Made by a program: the position numbers and the translations under genes. The notes beneath the pieces were generated by a model. The model saw nothing but the letters and a program-made list of their open reading frames with translations. It ran no database searches and was not told the origin of the DNA. This document shows, one piece after another, positions 1 to 8,783 of a stretch of DNA of 45,412 nt (position 1 is its first letter; the number at the start of each line of letters is the position of its first letter). Where the stretch lies: NCBI GenBank assembly GCA_947453205.1, contig CANGFT010000034.1, forward strand, positions 1-45,412. The letters run 5' to 3'. Source of the DNA: Beijerinckiaceae bacterium. GTDB taxonomy: Bacteria > Pseudomonadota > Alphaproteobacteria > Rhizobiales > Beijerinckiaceae.

Positions 1-27
1 TACCATCGGCTATTCGGATCGACCCAC
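1..27. repeat. IS630 left terminal inverted repeat
   Basis: It starts with the TA target dinucleotide followed by CCATCGG and ends near GACCCAC. It pairs imperfectly with bases 1137-1163 in inverted orientation. Confidence 0.6.
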
Positions 28-1079
28 ATGAGCCCATTCCCGCATCCCGATTGATTTGATGGCGTCTGGGATCTCGATGAGGTTGTTCCAAGCTTCACAG
101 ATCGCTTCTATGATGGTGTCATAATTTTCGAAGACCCGGTTCGAGAGCCAATTTGCCCGCATATATTGCCAGATGTTCTCGACCGGGTTGAGCTCCGGCG
201 CCCGGGACGGCAGCAGGATTGGCGTGATGTTGGTCGGCATCACGAGTTTGCTGGTTGCGTGCCATGCTGCGCGATCCATGATGAGGACGGCATGCGCACC
301 ACTGGCGACATTGCGAGCTATTTCATCGACATGCGCTTGCATGGCTTCAGTGTTCACCCATGGCGATGCGATAGCCGCCCCCACTCCGCGCGCCGGACAA
401 ATCGCTCCAAACAGATAGGCGTTTTCGTAACGCTGGTCGGCAGGTTGGCGAGGCCGCGTCCCGGTTCTCGCCCATTGACGGACGAACCCGTTCTTTTGGC
501 CGATCCTGGCTTCATCCTGGAACCAGATTTCAATCGGCGTTGTCTCCGGCACGCCCTCAAGGTGTGCACTCAACGCGCGCGAGAAGTTTTTTTGAACGCA
601 TCGACGATCTCGCCGTGCTGTGCGGGATGTCTGGGGCGCGCACTGATGTGGGAGAAGCCAAGCTTTTTCAGAAGCGTACCGATGTATCGCTCGCAATAGT
701 GAACACCGAAGCGCTCTTTGACGACCCGTTGAAGATCGACCCGCCGCCAGCGAACGACGCCATCCTTCTCGCGGTCAGGTCCTGCCTCGACGATAGCAGC
801 CAGTTCCGCAAGCTTATCAGCACTCAACCGTGGCTCAACGCCACCTGCATGGACGTCGCACAAACCATCAGGCCCCTGATTATTAAAACGATGAACCCAG
901 TCGCGAAGGGTTTGGCGATCCATCCCGCCTATGCGGGCGGCGTCCGTCCGGTTCATGCCATCGAGCACGGCGGCCAGCGACAAAAGGCGTCGGCTCTGGT
1001 TGTTGTCCTTGGTTTTCCTCGCAAGCCGACGCAGGTCGGCAGGTGAATGATCGGTGCGAAGCGGCAGGGCTGACGGCAT
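10..1079 (-). CDS. IS630-family transposase, two frames joined by -1 frameshift
   Basis: The first frame (1079 down to 570) encodes an N-terminal helix-turn-helix region of about 160 residues; GGMDRQTLRDWVHRFN looks like the recognition part. The second frame (ending at 10) encodes the DDE/RNase-H catalytic domain. Visible acidic residues are in IWFQDEARIG, VLIMDRAAWH and LNPVENIW, the usual D, D and E positions. The frames overlap at an A7 run (minus strand of 587-593). A -1 slip there gives a continuous protein reading DAFKKNFSRAL. It catalyses cut-and-paste movement at TA sites. Both frames look intact, so the element may still be mobile. Its GC content is visibly lower than that of nearby genes (27 of 60 bases at 121-180). 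Confidence 0.85.
587..593 (-). other. A7 slippery site for -1 frameshift in transposase
   Basis: On the minus strand the codons TTC AAA AAA ACT contain seven A residues. Slipping back one base continues in the DDE-domain frame as AAC TTC TCG. It lies inside the overlap of the two transposase frames. Confidence 0.65.
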
Positions 1080-1136
1080 GGCGCGAATCTCCTCGCACCG
1101 AGGGAATCAGAACTTGACCTTCAGGGGAATCCCCCC

Positions 1137-1163
1137 GTGAGTCAGGGCGGCACACCGTTGGTA
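1137..1163. repeat. IS630 right terminal inverted repeat
   Basis: Read on the minus strand this begins TACCAACGG and reaches GACTCAC, mirroring the left end. The TA at 1162-1163 also forms the first two bases of a Tyr codon in the interrupted TctC frame. Confidence 0.6.
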
Positions 1164-1617
1164 TGACATTTATGCGGCGATGGAGAAAGGCGAGGTCGAC
1201 GGCGCCTGCGGCATCACCTGGACGTCCCTTAAATCGGTGAAGGGAACATGGGTGCGTGACCGGATGATCATCCCAATCGCGCAGGTCGCCCTTGAGCCTC
1301 TGCGCGATCTCAGAGATGTCCCGCTGATCACCGATTTCGCACGCACCGAGGAACAAAAGCAACTTCTGCGGCTGCTGACAATTCCAGGAGCGATCGGGCG
1401 CCCCTATATCGGTCCGCCCGATATGCCGGCGGATCGATTAGCTCTCCTGCGGGCGGCTTTCAATACGATGACCGCTGACGCTGACTTCCTCGCCGACGCC
1501 GCCAAAATGAATTTGCCGATTGAGCCGACCCGCGGCGAGAAGATGGTCGATGTTCTGGCTGAAGTCTCTGCTTTGCCACGCGCCACACTTGAGAAGATGA
1601 TCCTTGCACGAGAGTGA
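1162..1617 (+). pseudogene. TctC/Bug-family binding protein, 3' part cut by IS630
   Basis: The frame is open from the IS edge and reads YDIYAAMEKGEVDGACGITW onwards to a TGA at 1615. This is the C-terminal 150 or so residues of a tripartite tricarboxylate transporter binding protein (usual length 320-350). It includes the family's GE(V)DGxCG segment, the PYIGPPDMPADRLALLRAAF segment and the terminal amphipathic helix. The signal peptide and first domain are missing. Any ATG inside (for example 1180) is an internal codon, not a start. Neighbouring TctC genes lie on the opposite strand. It is almost certainly non-functional. Confidence 0.85.
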
Positions 1618-1657
1618 ATGCAGCGCCTCACCTCAAACGCATGGTCCGCTTTCAACT

Positions 1658-2662
1658 TCAAACCCGGCGCAGTTCCGGCAGAACCTCCCGCGCGAATGTC
1701 TCCAGACCGTCGCGCATCGGATGGAAAAAGAGCATAAAAAGATCGATGCCCATGGACTGATAGCGCCTGAAGCGTTCAATGACCGTCTTCGGCGATCCGA
1801 TGAGATTGGCGCCGAGGCCCGATGTGCCGACATGGATTGACTTATCCGTCTGCACAGCCTGAAGGTGCTCCTCGGCCAGCGCCTCCGCCTCTGCATCAGT
1901 TGCAGCGATGATGACGAGCGCATTGATGCCATAAGTGATCCCGGACCGTCCGTGCCGACGCCTCTTCTGCGCCATGACGTTCATCTCGCGTTCGATGCGC
2001 AAGAGACTCTGCTCATACAGGCGGCGGTCTTTTTCGTAGTTGACGAACCAGGCGTCGCAGTCGCGGGCGACGATCTCCATGCCGTCGTCGACGCGGCTTG
2101 CCGCATAGAGCGGGGGATGTCCGGCCTGCACGCTTTTCGTCGGCAGTGAACCGTGCTTCACGGTGTAGTAGGCGCCGTTGAAATCAAAGCCTTCCTCCGT
2201 CCAAAGCCCCTTCATCACGCTGATGAATTCGTCCATGCGCCGATAGCGTGGGCCGGTCTGATCGAGCCAGTAGCCGTAGGATTCAAACTCGTCTTTCCTC
2301 AGGCCGTTGACAATATTGATGCAGAAACGTCCACCACTGATCCGGTCGAGCGAGACGGCCATTTTCGCCGCGACGCGCGGATCTGCGATGCCCGGATGCA
2401 GCGCCGCCATGATCTTGATCCTGCGCGTGACGGGCGCCAGCGCGGAAGCCAATACCCAGGAATCGAGATCTGGCCCGAGGTAACGCTGCGCGATGAGCGA
2501 GATGTCGAAGCCGAGTTCTTCCGCCCGCTGCAATATGCTGACCGCATAGAGGAAGCTTTCATCAACGCCGCCGCCATGACGCGAGAGCGCCGCGAACGAT
2601 TCTTTTGTTTCCGCATCCGGCCGGATGGTCTGAGGTGCGGGGCACCAGATCCCGAGCTGCAT
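1658..2662 (-). CDS. LLM-class flavin-dependent monooxygenase
   Basis: This 334-residue protein belongs to the bacterial luciferase-like/SsuD group, FMNH2-dependent oxygenases with a TIM-barrel fold that usually take reduced flavin from a separate reductase. Visible family features are the N-terminal strand MQLGIWCP, the segment WVLASALAPVTRRIKIMAALHPG, the substrate/flavin segment GGRFCINIVNG followed by DEFESYG, and a C-terminal GSPKTVIERFRRYQSMGIDLF helix. The start at 2662 follows AAGGGAC. It is the last gene of the minus-strand array and lies 11 bp after a TctC gene. The substrate is unknown; candidates are sulfonates, sulfones or other small organics. No flavin reductase gene is visible in the window. 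Confidence 0.85.
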   Translation of the reverse strand: MQLGIWCPAPQTIRPDAETKESFAALSRHGGGVDESFLYAVSILQRAEELGFDISLIAQRYLGPDLDSWVLASALAPVTRRIKIMAALHPGIADPRVAAKMAVSLDRISGGRFCINIVNGLRKDEFESYGYWLDQTGPRYRRMDEFISVMKGLWTEEGFDFNGAYYTVKHGSLPTKSVQAGHPPLYAASRVDDGMEIVARDCDAWFVNYEKDRRLYEQSLLRIEREMNVMAQKRRRHGRSGITYGINALVIIAATDAEAEALAEEHLQAVQTDKSIHVGTSGLGANLIGSPKTVIERFRRYQSMGIDLFMLFFHPMRDGLETFAREVLPELRRV

Positions 2663-2673
2663 TTTCTTGTCCC

Positions 2674-3732
2674 TTATTTCTTGATTGGCCCGTAAAGGAT
2701 GTCACGCAATCTATTGCGCAGATCCTCCGGCGCGCGGGAGAGGGCCTCGACGGCTGCGAATGTCTCCCTGGCGTCGAGCGGGGTCAGATCCAGATTGAGC
2801 CGCTTCGCCTCACCCATGAAATCGGGATCCCTGATCACGCCAGCGAAAGCCTGCTGCAGCGCTTGTGCGCGATCGGCCGGAACGCCAGGGGGCCCTGCAA
2901 AGGGCCGAGCGACCGTATAGGGCAATTCCGCCATATCAATCATCTTCAACGCCTCCGCATCGGGCGCAAGCTCGCGCGCCGTGGGAGCGTCAGGCAATTC
3001 CGGGTGACGGGTGCGTCGTGCGAATTGCAGAAGCACTCTCATGCCGCCATTGGGATCCGCCCAGGCGGGCTTGGCGATCTTGCCTGCGGCGTAACCAATG
3101 AACTGTCCGTCAAGTTCGCCATTCTCGACCGCGAGACCGATTGCATTGGAATCCTGATAGCCCGGAACGATCTTCAGGCGGAGGCCAAGCACGTCCTTCA
3201 GCAAGACAGCGATGTCGTTGTCCGTCGCCCCGGCGCCTGTGACGCCGACCGTCAGGGTCGGCCCACCAGGCTTGCGCAAATCCTCGATTGAGGCGAGGTC
3301 CGCCCGCTTGCGCGCCCATATCACGAAGGCGTCCTCAGTTGAGTCCGAAAGCGTGCCAAGCCATGTCAGCTTGAGCGGATCATACTGGACGTTCGGGCTG
3401 CCGCTCACAAAGGCGATCAACGGAATGTTCCGATCAAAGCTCGCGATGACCGTCCCATCCTTTGGAGCCACGCTGTAGAGATAATTTGCGGCCCGCAGGC
3501 TCGCGGCGCCCGGCATGTTCTGCACGGTGACGGACGGCTTGCCGGGAATATGATTGCCGATGTAACGGGCCAACAGCCTTGCGAAGAGATCATAGCCGCC
3601 GCCGGGACCATAACCGACGATGATGTTCAGCGTTTTGCCACGATAGAAATCTGCGACATCGGCTCGCGCAGGCGCAACTATGGCGCAAACCATCGCAAGC
3701 GCCGCAGAAGAAAGACGAAGACGTCCGAACAT
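2674..3732 (-). CDS. TctC/Bug-family extracytoplasmic binding protein
   Basis: This 352-residue protein begins MFGRLRLSSAALAMVCAIVA, a Sec signal peptide ending near ARA/DVADF. The mature part has the family N-terminus DFYRGKTLNIIVGYGPGGGYD, then NMPGAASLRAANYLY and VAPKDGTVIASFD. I chose the start at 3732 because GGGGGGG lies just upstream and the longer frame would run into the neighbouring gene. It differs from the other intact copies: it lacks both cysteines they share (here AFVIW and GQFIGY). Such proteins normally deliver carboxylates to TctAB, but no TctA or TctB gene is present. Confidence 0.88.
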   Translation of the reverse strand: MFGRLRLSSAALAMVCAIVAPARADVADFYRGKTLNIIVGYGPGGGYDLFARLLARYIGNHIPGKPSVTVQNMPGAASLRAANYLYSVAPKDGTVIASFDRNIPLIAFVSGSPNVQYDPLKLTWLGTLSDSTEDAFVIWARKRADLASIEDLRKPGGPTLTVGVTGAGATDNDIAVLLKDVLGLRLKIVPGYQDSNAIGLAVENGELDGQFIGYAAGKIAKPAWADPNGGMRVLLQFARRTRHPELPDAPTARELAPDAEALKMIDMAELPYTVARPFAGPPGVPADRAQALQQAFAGVIRDPDFMGEAKRLNLDLTPLDARETFAAVEALSRAPEDLRNRLRDILYGPIKK

Positions 3733-3850
3733 GATTCCCCCCCAGAGCGATCGGCGGTCTGCGCCGCCGTGTAAAGAGAAGTCTGTGCCTTTTCGCCTGC
3801 GCCGGCAAGGGCAGGCCCCGGTTGCGCGCGAAACCAATGTGGCTCGCCGC

Positions 3851-4888
3851 CTAGTTGCCCGCCGCCTCCCGCGCCTTCGCCAAAATATCCTGCGAATAGG
3901 ATGAAATCTCTCGAAGCTTGTCGACCACTTCCTGGGCGGATGCAGGATCCACGTCCAGTCCCGAGCGATGCGCCTCTTCGATGAATTGGGGGTCCCTGGC
4001 TGTCGCCAGCAATGCTTGCCTGAGGGCGGCGAGCCGGTCGGCAGGAATTCCCGGAGGTCCCGCGACCGGGCGGCCAAGCAATAACTGCCCGAAATGAAAA
4101 TTCAGGATGGCTTTCCCGATGTCGGACGTCACATAATCAAAGACAGACGGAATTTTGCCGAACTCATCCGAGCGGCGGCTGCCCATCTGGATCACTAGCT
4201 TGACGCGCCCCTCTTTAACCTCAGTGGGAAACACCGACTTCACGGAGGATCCGGGCATGCCGCAAAAGCCGTTGACCTCGCCGCGTTGCATGGCGGCATT
4301 GATTTCGCGGCTGCCGGGATAGCCGGAGATCAGCTTGACCCTGGCGTCGAGGACATTCTTGAGAATCATGGGATGCTGGTAGGAGATCGCATCGGGCGAC
4401 GTGCTGCCGAAGATTGTCTCCACCTTCAACATGTCGCCAAAAGTCGCGGCGGCGCCGGGTTCCTGCCACACGCCACAATAGATCACGTCCTGCGAAAGGC
4501 TTCCGATCCAGCTGAATTTGAGCATGTCGAAGGCTGCCGCCTTGTTGCCGAGCAACGACTCCATGGCGGCGGCGGAGGCGAACATAGACAGGAACAAGCC
4601 ATCGGGCGCAGCTTTTTGATAGGTGTAATTTGCGGCGAGGAGCGATCCTGCGCCGGGCATGTTGGACGCCACAACATTTGGCTTGCCAGGAACAAAACGG
4701 CCGAAATGCCGGGCAAGGACGCGGGTATAGGTGTCGTAGCCGCCCCCAGGCGGGAAGCCGACGACAAGAGTGATCGTCTTGCCGCGAAAGAAGTCCGCTG
4801 TTGAACCCTCATCCGCAGCGTAAGCCGCAGACGCCAGATGTCCGAGGGTCAGCAGCATCGCCGCAATTCGTTTGACGCTCGCCCGCAT
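3851..4888 (-). CDS. TctC/Bug-family extracytoplasmic binding protein
   Basis: The product is about 345 residues. MRASVKRIAAMLLTLGHLAS and the following AAYA give a Sec signal peptide cleaved before ADEGSTADFF. Family segments are GKTITLVVGFPPGGGYDTYTR, NMPGAGSLLAANYTY and PVAGPPGIPADRLAALRQAL. Cysteines in VIYCGVW and NGFCGMP match those of the paralogues and may form a disulfide. The start at 4888 has GGGAGAG upstream; a longer frame to 4951 would lose the signal peptide position. It sits between the TAXI-type gene (31 bp away) and another TctC gene. Confidence 0.88.
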   Translation of the reverse strand: MRASVKRIAAMLLTLGHLASAAYAADEGSTADFFRGKTITLVVGFPPGGGYDTYTRVLARHFGRFVPGKPNVVASNMPGAGSLLAANYTYQKAAPDGLFLSMFASAAAMESLLGNKAAAFDMLKFSWIGSLSQDVIYCGVWQEPGAAATFGDMLKVETIFGSTSPDAISYQHPMILKNVLDARVKLISGYPGSREINAAMQRGEVNGFCGMPGSSVKSVFPTEVKEGRVKLVIQMGSRRSDEFGKIPSVFDYVTSDIGKAILNFHFGQLLLGRPVAGPPGIPADRLAALRQALLATARDPQFIEEAHRSGLDVDPASAQEVVDKLREISSYSQDILAKAREAAGN

Positions 4889-4919
4889 GTGAGGTCTCTC
4901 CCGCGTTTCGTCGATTGCG

Positions 4920-5828
4920 CTAGGGGCGGTTGATGTAGCCCGCCGCAGCATAGGCGCGCGCGGCGCCAGGGTGAAGCGTTACGCCGTCAAACTCCAGGGA
5001 GGCGCAACGCTGCAGCGCGGTCGTCGCAAGCAGCTCCGGCAGGTCTGCGAACAGAGGCAGCGTTTCAGCCAGCGTCGCCGCCTTCCCAAGAATTGCTTCC
5101 ACCACCAGACGAACGATCTCGTCCTCAGCCCGGCGATGGGCGACGAGAAGGTTCAGGACGCCGAGTTGGGAAATATCCTCGTCCAGTCCCGGCAATGCGC
5201 CCGCTTTCATGGTCACAGGTTGATCGCAAGGTATGGCCTGCAAAGCAGCGTCAATTTCATGTGGGTCGAACCTCAGCACCCTCACAGGCGTCTTGCGGCA
5301 AAGATCGGTCATGACCTCATTGGGAATGGGGCGCTGATATTGTGCGTCGACCTCCCCCGAGATCAACCTGCGCGCGCCTTCGGCAAAACCCACATGGACT
5401 TTCGTGATGTCATTGTCGCCGATGCCGAGCGCTTGCAGCACCGCTTCGGCATGAGGCGTCATGCCGCTGGTCGGCAAGCCAATGGCCAGACGACGCCCCC
5501 GCAAATCGCGAACCATGTGCAGATCCGAGTCAGCGCGCGCCACGAAAAAGTTAGGCCCCAAATTCATGGGCGCCACGGTCTTCAGGTCGAGCGACGTCGC
5601 GAACGGCGCCACGCCCTTTTTTGCTGCGGACACCCAGGGCGCGGAGATGAAGGCGAGATCAAGTTCTCCAGCCTCAAGGCGGAGCGCGTTTTCAATGCTC
5701 GCGCCTGCGGTGGATTCAATGATCGCGACTGGAGGCAGGCTTCGCACATTCTTTAAAATATTCTTCAACGCAAGCGCCTGCGTGTAGAAAGTGCCGCCGA
5801 TTTCGCTCGTTCCAATTCGTAGATTCAT
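4920..5828 (-). CDS. TAXI-family TRAP-type binding protein without signal peptide
   Basis: The 302 or so residues begin MNLRIGTSEIGGTFYTQALA. This matches the mature N-terminus of TAXI-type solute-binding proteins (usually FxxIGTGGxTGxYY). Other family parts are ESTAGASIENALRLEAGELDLAF, FFVARADSDLHMVRDLRGRR, and GLPTSGMTPHAEAVLQALG. Known relatives are exported and work with DctQM-type permeases. Here no hydrophobic leader is present, and the in-frame region upstream of the ATG back to 5855 (TTG) adds only nine polar residues. It may therefore act in the cytoplasm or have lost its leader. The Shine-Dalgarno site is weak (CTGGAACG). No TRAP permease is in the window. Confidence 0.75.
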   Translation of the reverse strand: MNLRIGTSEIGGTFYTQALALKNILKNVRSLPPVAIIESTAGASIENALRLEAGELDLAFISAPWVSAAKKGVAPFATSLDLKTVAPMNLGPNFFVARADSDLHMVRDLRGRRLAIGLPTSGMTPHAEAVLQALGIGDNDITKVHVGFAEGARRLISGEVDAQYQRPIPNEVMTDLCRKTPVRVLRFDPHEIDAALQAIPCDQPVTMKAGALPGLDEDISQLGVLNLLVAHRRAEDEIVRLVVEAILGKAATLAETLPLFADLPELLATTALQRCASLEFDGVTLHPGAARAYAAAGYINRP

Positions 5829-5866
5829 TCGCGTTCCAGTCGATGAGTTGACCAAGCGTTCAGGGA

Positions 5867-6044
5867 TCAGGAGGAGGGAGCGAAGATCTTCGCAACCTTG
5901 CTTATCACGTCCTGCGGCATCTCATACATCTCGCGCAAGAGGTTCTGGACCCCCTGCCCGTCTATAGAAATCCCTTGCGAGGGCAGGCTGCGCAATGACT
6001 GACAGAGCCGTGGCGCCAATGCCACTGATGAGTTGCCGGCGCAT
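5867..6044 (-). pseudogene. TctC-family stub: first and last ~28 residues joined
   Basis: From ATG at 6044 the frame reads MRRQLISGIGATALSVIAQP then ALARDFYR. That is a signal peptide followed by the DFYR that opens mature TctC proteins. After about 15 more nucleotides, in another frame, it reads VQNLLREMYEMPQDVISKVA and ends KIFAPSS with TGA at 5867. This matches TctC C-termini such as LRKVYSIPRDVVERVKAAIK in the next TctC gene. About 290 central codons are missing and the join is out of frame, so this is a deletion relic within the operon. Confidence 0.7.
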
Positions 6045-6139
6045 GGGGCGTAGCTTGAAACTCACCAATCCTGCCTCCACTGAACCGTCCTGCGCGATCA
6101 GCATTCCGCCTGTTTCGCAGGGGTCGCCGATGGCGACAG

Positions 6140-7669
6140 CTATGTCGAAGCCGCAGCCCTCGTACGGACCCGCTGCATGCATGCATCGATCAGATCGAAA
6201 AGCTGGCGTTCCGGCAATTCGCCGCTCACTGCCTCCGGGTCCAGCAACTGGACGGTGGGGAGATCGGGATTGAACGTCGGCCAAGCCGGCAAACCGGCGC
6301 CATTTGGGTCACCGTTTCTGGCGAAATTGATCCAGTAGCTCCGCATGGTTTCACACAGATGCCGGTCCGCCTCGGTCCATGGCCAGTTTCGGCTGTGAAG
6401 CGTCCCGAAGATGTAATGGATCTCCGCCGTATGGAAGGCGCCGAACCGTTCCGGGCGATTTTCGGCGATGTCTACGCCTTCCGGGGCCGGAGGCGCATGA
6501 CGGAAATGATAGGCGAAGGTCGGCGCGCGGCTCGTCCGCTGATTCATGCGCGCCCAGGTCCAGTTGATCCAGTTGAACGTGAGATGCCCGCCAAGGCGTC
6601 GGCTCATTTCGTCAAGGTCTCGTCCAGCCCCATAAGCTTCAAAGAGCACAAGCCCCTCTTCGCCAAAATCCTGCTGCAGACTCTTCTTCCAGGCTTCGAC
6701 ATCCGGCGCAGGCGTTCGCGCAGAGCCTTCATTGGCGTTCGCGCCAGTCAACAGGGGAACATTGGCTTGCTCGCCCGCGGCGAAGCTTGCATAGACCTCC
6801 TTGGGAACCGAATGGCCGTCCACGACAGCCCAGCATCGGTTTGCACGATCCTTGGGCCAAAGCAGTTGCAGATCGCGCGCGTCTGCGCTGCGTCGCTCCT
6901 CAGGCGTGGCGTAACCCAGTCCCATGCAAGCTCTCTGCGCGATCTTCGCGGCATCGGCGACATCCTGAAGAGAGCCGCCTCCGGCCCTGCCCGGAGGACC
7001 AAGAGAACCTCCGCTTTGGCCGATCGCGCGATGAAAGAGCCCCCGCGCAAGAGGAGACGTCATAAGACAATTCACGCTTGAGGAGCCGGCGGATTGCCCA
7101 AAAATGGTCACGCATCCGCGATCGCCGCCAAAGGCCTCGATATTGCGGCTGATCCACTCAAGCGCTGCGATCTGGTCGAGCAAGCCCCAGTTGCCGCGCG
7201 GTTCCGCAGAGCCTTCAGCCCAGGCCATGAAGCCCAGCGGCCCCAGGCGATAATTCACTGTGACGAGAACGACGCCATGTCTCGCCAATTCGCTTCCATC
7301 ATAAAGGCTCAGCGCTCCGGACCCGGTGACGAAGCCCCCGCCATGAAGCCAGACCATGACGGGAAGCCGGGCGTTGCGGTCGATGCCGGGCGTCCAGACA
7401 TTGAGGGTCAGGCAGTCTTCCGACTCGTCCTCACTCCCGAAAAAATTGATCGAATTCCCTACATATTCCGGCTGGATGCACCGCGGACCGAAGCGATGCG
7501 CAAAACGCTCGCCCTGCCAGGGCTGAGGGGGTTGCGGGGCCTGCCAACGCAGCGGACCCAGTGGGGGCTTCGCATATGGTATCCCCTTGAAGACGTGAAC
7601 GCCGGCGCCGGCGTCCACACTTCCCGAAAGCATCCCGCAATCCGTCTTCACCACCGGCGCATGCCCCAT
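6140..7669 (-). CDS. Type-B carboxylesterase/lipase (alpha/beta hydrolase)
   Basis: A carboxylesterase of about 509 residues. Motifs in order are FKGIPYAKPPLGPLRW, SEDCLTLNVWTP, the oxyanion-hole HGGGFVTGSG, the nucleophile elbow FGQSAGSSS, the acidic residue in GANANEGSAR and the catalytic histidine in FGAFHTAEIHYIFG. It hydrolyses carboxylic esters, possibly opening an ester taken up by the flanking binding proteins. No signal peptide is seen, so it is likely cytoplasmic. Two starts are possible: 7690 (ATGA overlap with the upstream TctC stop) or 7669, which has GGAAAGG seven bases upstream and was chosen. The overlap suggests translational coupling. Confidence 0.88.
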   Translation of the reverse strand: MGHAPVVKTDCGMLSGSVDAGAGVHVFKGIPYAKPPLGPLRWQAPQPPQPWQGERFAHRFGPRCIQPEYVGNSINFFGSEDESEDCLTLNVWTPGIDRNARLPVMVWLHGGGFVTGSGALSLYDGSELARHGVVLVTVNYRLGPLGFMAWAEGSAEPRGNWGLLDQIAALEWISRNIEAFGGDRGCVTIFGQSAGSSSVNCLMTSPLARGLFHRAIGQSGGSLGPPGRAGGGSLQDVADAAKIAQRACMGLGYATPEERRSADARDLQLLWPKDRANRCWAVVDGHSVPKEVYASFAAGEQANVPLLTGANANEGSARTPAPDVEAWKKSLQQDFGEEGLVLFEAYGAGRDLDEMSRRLGGHLTFNWINWTWARMNQRTSRAPTFAYHFRHAPPAPEGVDIAENRPERFGAFHTAEIHYIFGTLHSRNWPWTEADRHLCETMRSYWINFARNGDPNGAGLPAWPTFNPDLPTVQLLDPEAVSGELPERQLFDLIDACMQRVRTRAAAST

Positions 7670-7686
7670 CGTTTCGCCTTTCCAAC

Positions 7687-8748
7687 TCATTTGATCGCTG
7701 CTTTGACCCGCTCGACGACGTCACGCGGGATGGAGTAGACCTTCCGTAACTGATCCTCGATCTCCTCGCCGGAAACATGATCAATGGCGAATTTCGATTT
7801 CGCTGCGTCAGCCAGAAGATCGGAATCCCTGAGCGTGTCTGCAAAGGCCTGACGAAGCGCGGCCAACCTCTCTTTGGGAATGTCTGGAGGCGCCGTGAAA
7901 GGGCGTGCGAACAGGCTTGGCGACATCATCAGCTCCAGCGCCTCTGCATCCTGCTTCGATTTCGCAAGATCAAGCGCGAGGGGCACGTCGGGATGCTTGG
8001 GATCCTTGCGCAGCCCCATCTGCAGGAAGGGAATGATCTTCTTTTCGGCCAGCCAAGTTGGGCGCGTCGTTTCAATGGAGGTCCAGCTCCAGGGGCAGAA
8101 GCCATCGACCTCGCCACGCTCCATGGCGAGGATGGCGTCAGATGCGCCCTGATAGCCATTCACGACCTTCAGCTTGAGCCCGAGGAATGTCTCCAGCAGC
8201 TTTGGATAGATCGAGGCGTCAGACGTCGATCCTGTTGCCGCCATGATGATCTCTGTGGTTTTAAGCTCCTCCAGTGACTTCGCCTTGGCGCGATGCCAAC
8301 TGACGCAAGCAAGCGACTCCTGGGACATGCTGCCGATCCAGCTGAATTTCGAGGGGTCGAAATGCGATTGAGCGCCGTCAAGCAGCGGATCAAGCAGAAT
8401 GAGCCGATCAAAGACACCAAAGCTCAGGCCATCCTTCGGGGTGACGTTATAGAGAGCGTTGACGAGCGTGAGGCCTGCGCCGCCTGGCACGTTCTGGACA
8501 ACAACATTGGGCCGACCGGGCATGCTCCTGCTGAAATGTCGCGCCAGCAGCCGCGCATAGCCGTCATAGCCGCCCCCGGCGGATAAGCCGACCGAGATCG
8601 TGATCGTCTTATTGGCGTAAAAATCGGAGACCGCATCCGCCGCCGCCGGAACGGGACAAAAGCAGATGGCTGCGGCGGCGATGCCGCTGAGCACCGCATG
8701 ATGCGGCTGCCGCCGCGTGGTTGAGGCGTTTCCTGATTTTGAGACCAC
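7687..8748 (-). CDS. TctC/Bug-family extracytoplasmic binding protein
   Basis: A 353-residue protein with a long leader; the hydrophobic stretch is AVLSGIAAAAICFCPVPAAA before DAVSDFYANKT. It shares ISVGLSAGGGYDGYARLLAR, NVPGGAGLTLVNALYN and FTAPPDIPKERLAALRQAF with the other copies. The paired cysteines are present (LACVSW and DGFCPWSW). The start is GTG at 8748 behind GGAGGGG; a nearby ATG at 8752 is out of frame. The gene lies 35 bp downstream of the NMT1-type gene and its stop overlaps the alternative esterase start. Confidence 0.87.
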   Translation of the reverse strand: MVSKSGNASTTRRQPHHAVLSGIAAAAICFCPVPAAADAVSDFYANKTITISVGLSAGGGYDGYARLLARHFSRSMPGRPNVVVQNVPGGAGLTLVNALYNVTPKDGLSFGVFDRLILLDPLLDGAQSHFDPSKFSWIGSMSQESLACVSWHRAKAKSLEELKTTEIIMAATGSTSDASIYPKLLETFLGLKLKVVNGYQGASDAILAMERGEVDGFCPWSWTSIETTRPTWLAEKKIIPFLQMGLRKDPKHPDVPLALDLAKSKQDAEALELMMSPSLFARPFTAPPDIPKERLAALRQAFADTLRDSDLLADAAKSKFAIDHVSGEEIEDQLRKVYSIPRDVVERVKAAIK

Positions 8749-8783
8749 GCATCCCCTCCCTGTTCTGTCGCCATTCTGTGTGG

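Larger units (their letters stand above)
1..1163 (-). mobile_element. IS630-family insertion sequence, apparently complete
   Basis: The element carries a two-frame IS630-type transposase on the minus strand. Its outer ends read TACCATCGG (from base 1) and, on the other strand from base 1163, TACCAACGG. Both begin with TA, the duplicated target of this family. The two ends match at 17 of the first 30 positions, including GACCCAC/GACTCAC near bases 21-27. At about 1.16 kb the length is normal for the family. The right end sits inside a TctC coding frame, so the insertion broke that gene. The other half of the target would lie left of the window. Exact ends are inferred by eye. Confidence 0.8.

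Noticed and set aside
3733..4077. Long N-terminal extension of the TctC gene at 2674
   Set aside because: It overlaps the neighbouring TctC gene in another frame and would bury the signal peptide.
6045..6139. Open minus-strand segment before the TctC stub (reads GGMLIAQDGSVEAGLVSFKL)
   Set aside because: It faintly resembles carotenoid-oxygenase C-termini, but it is too short to support and no upstream part is present.
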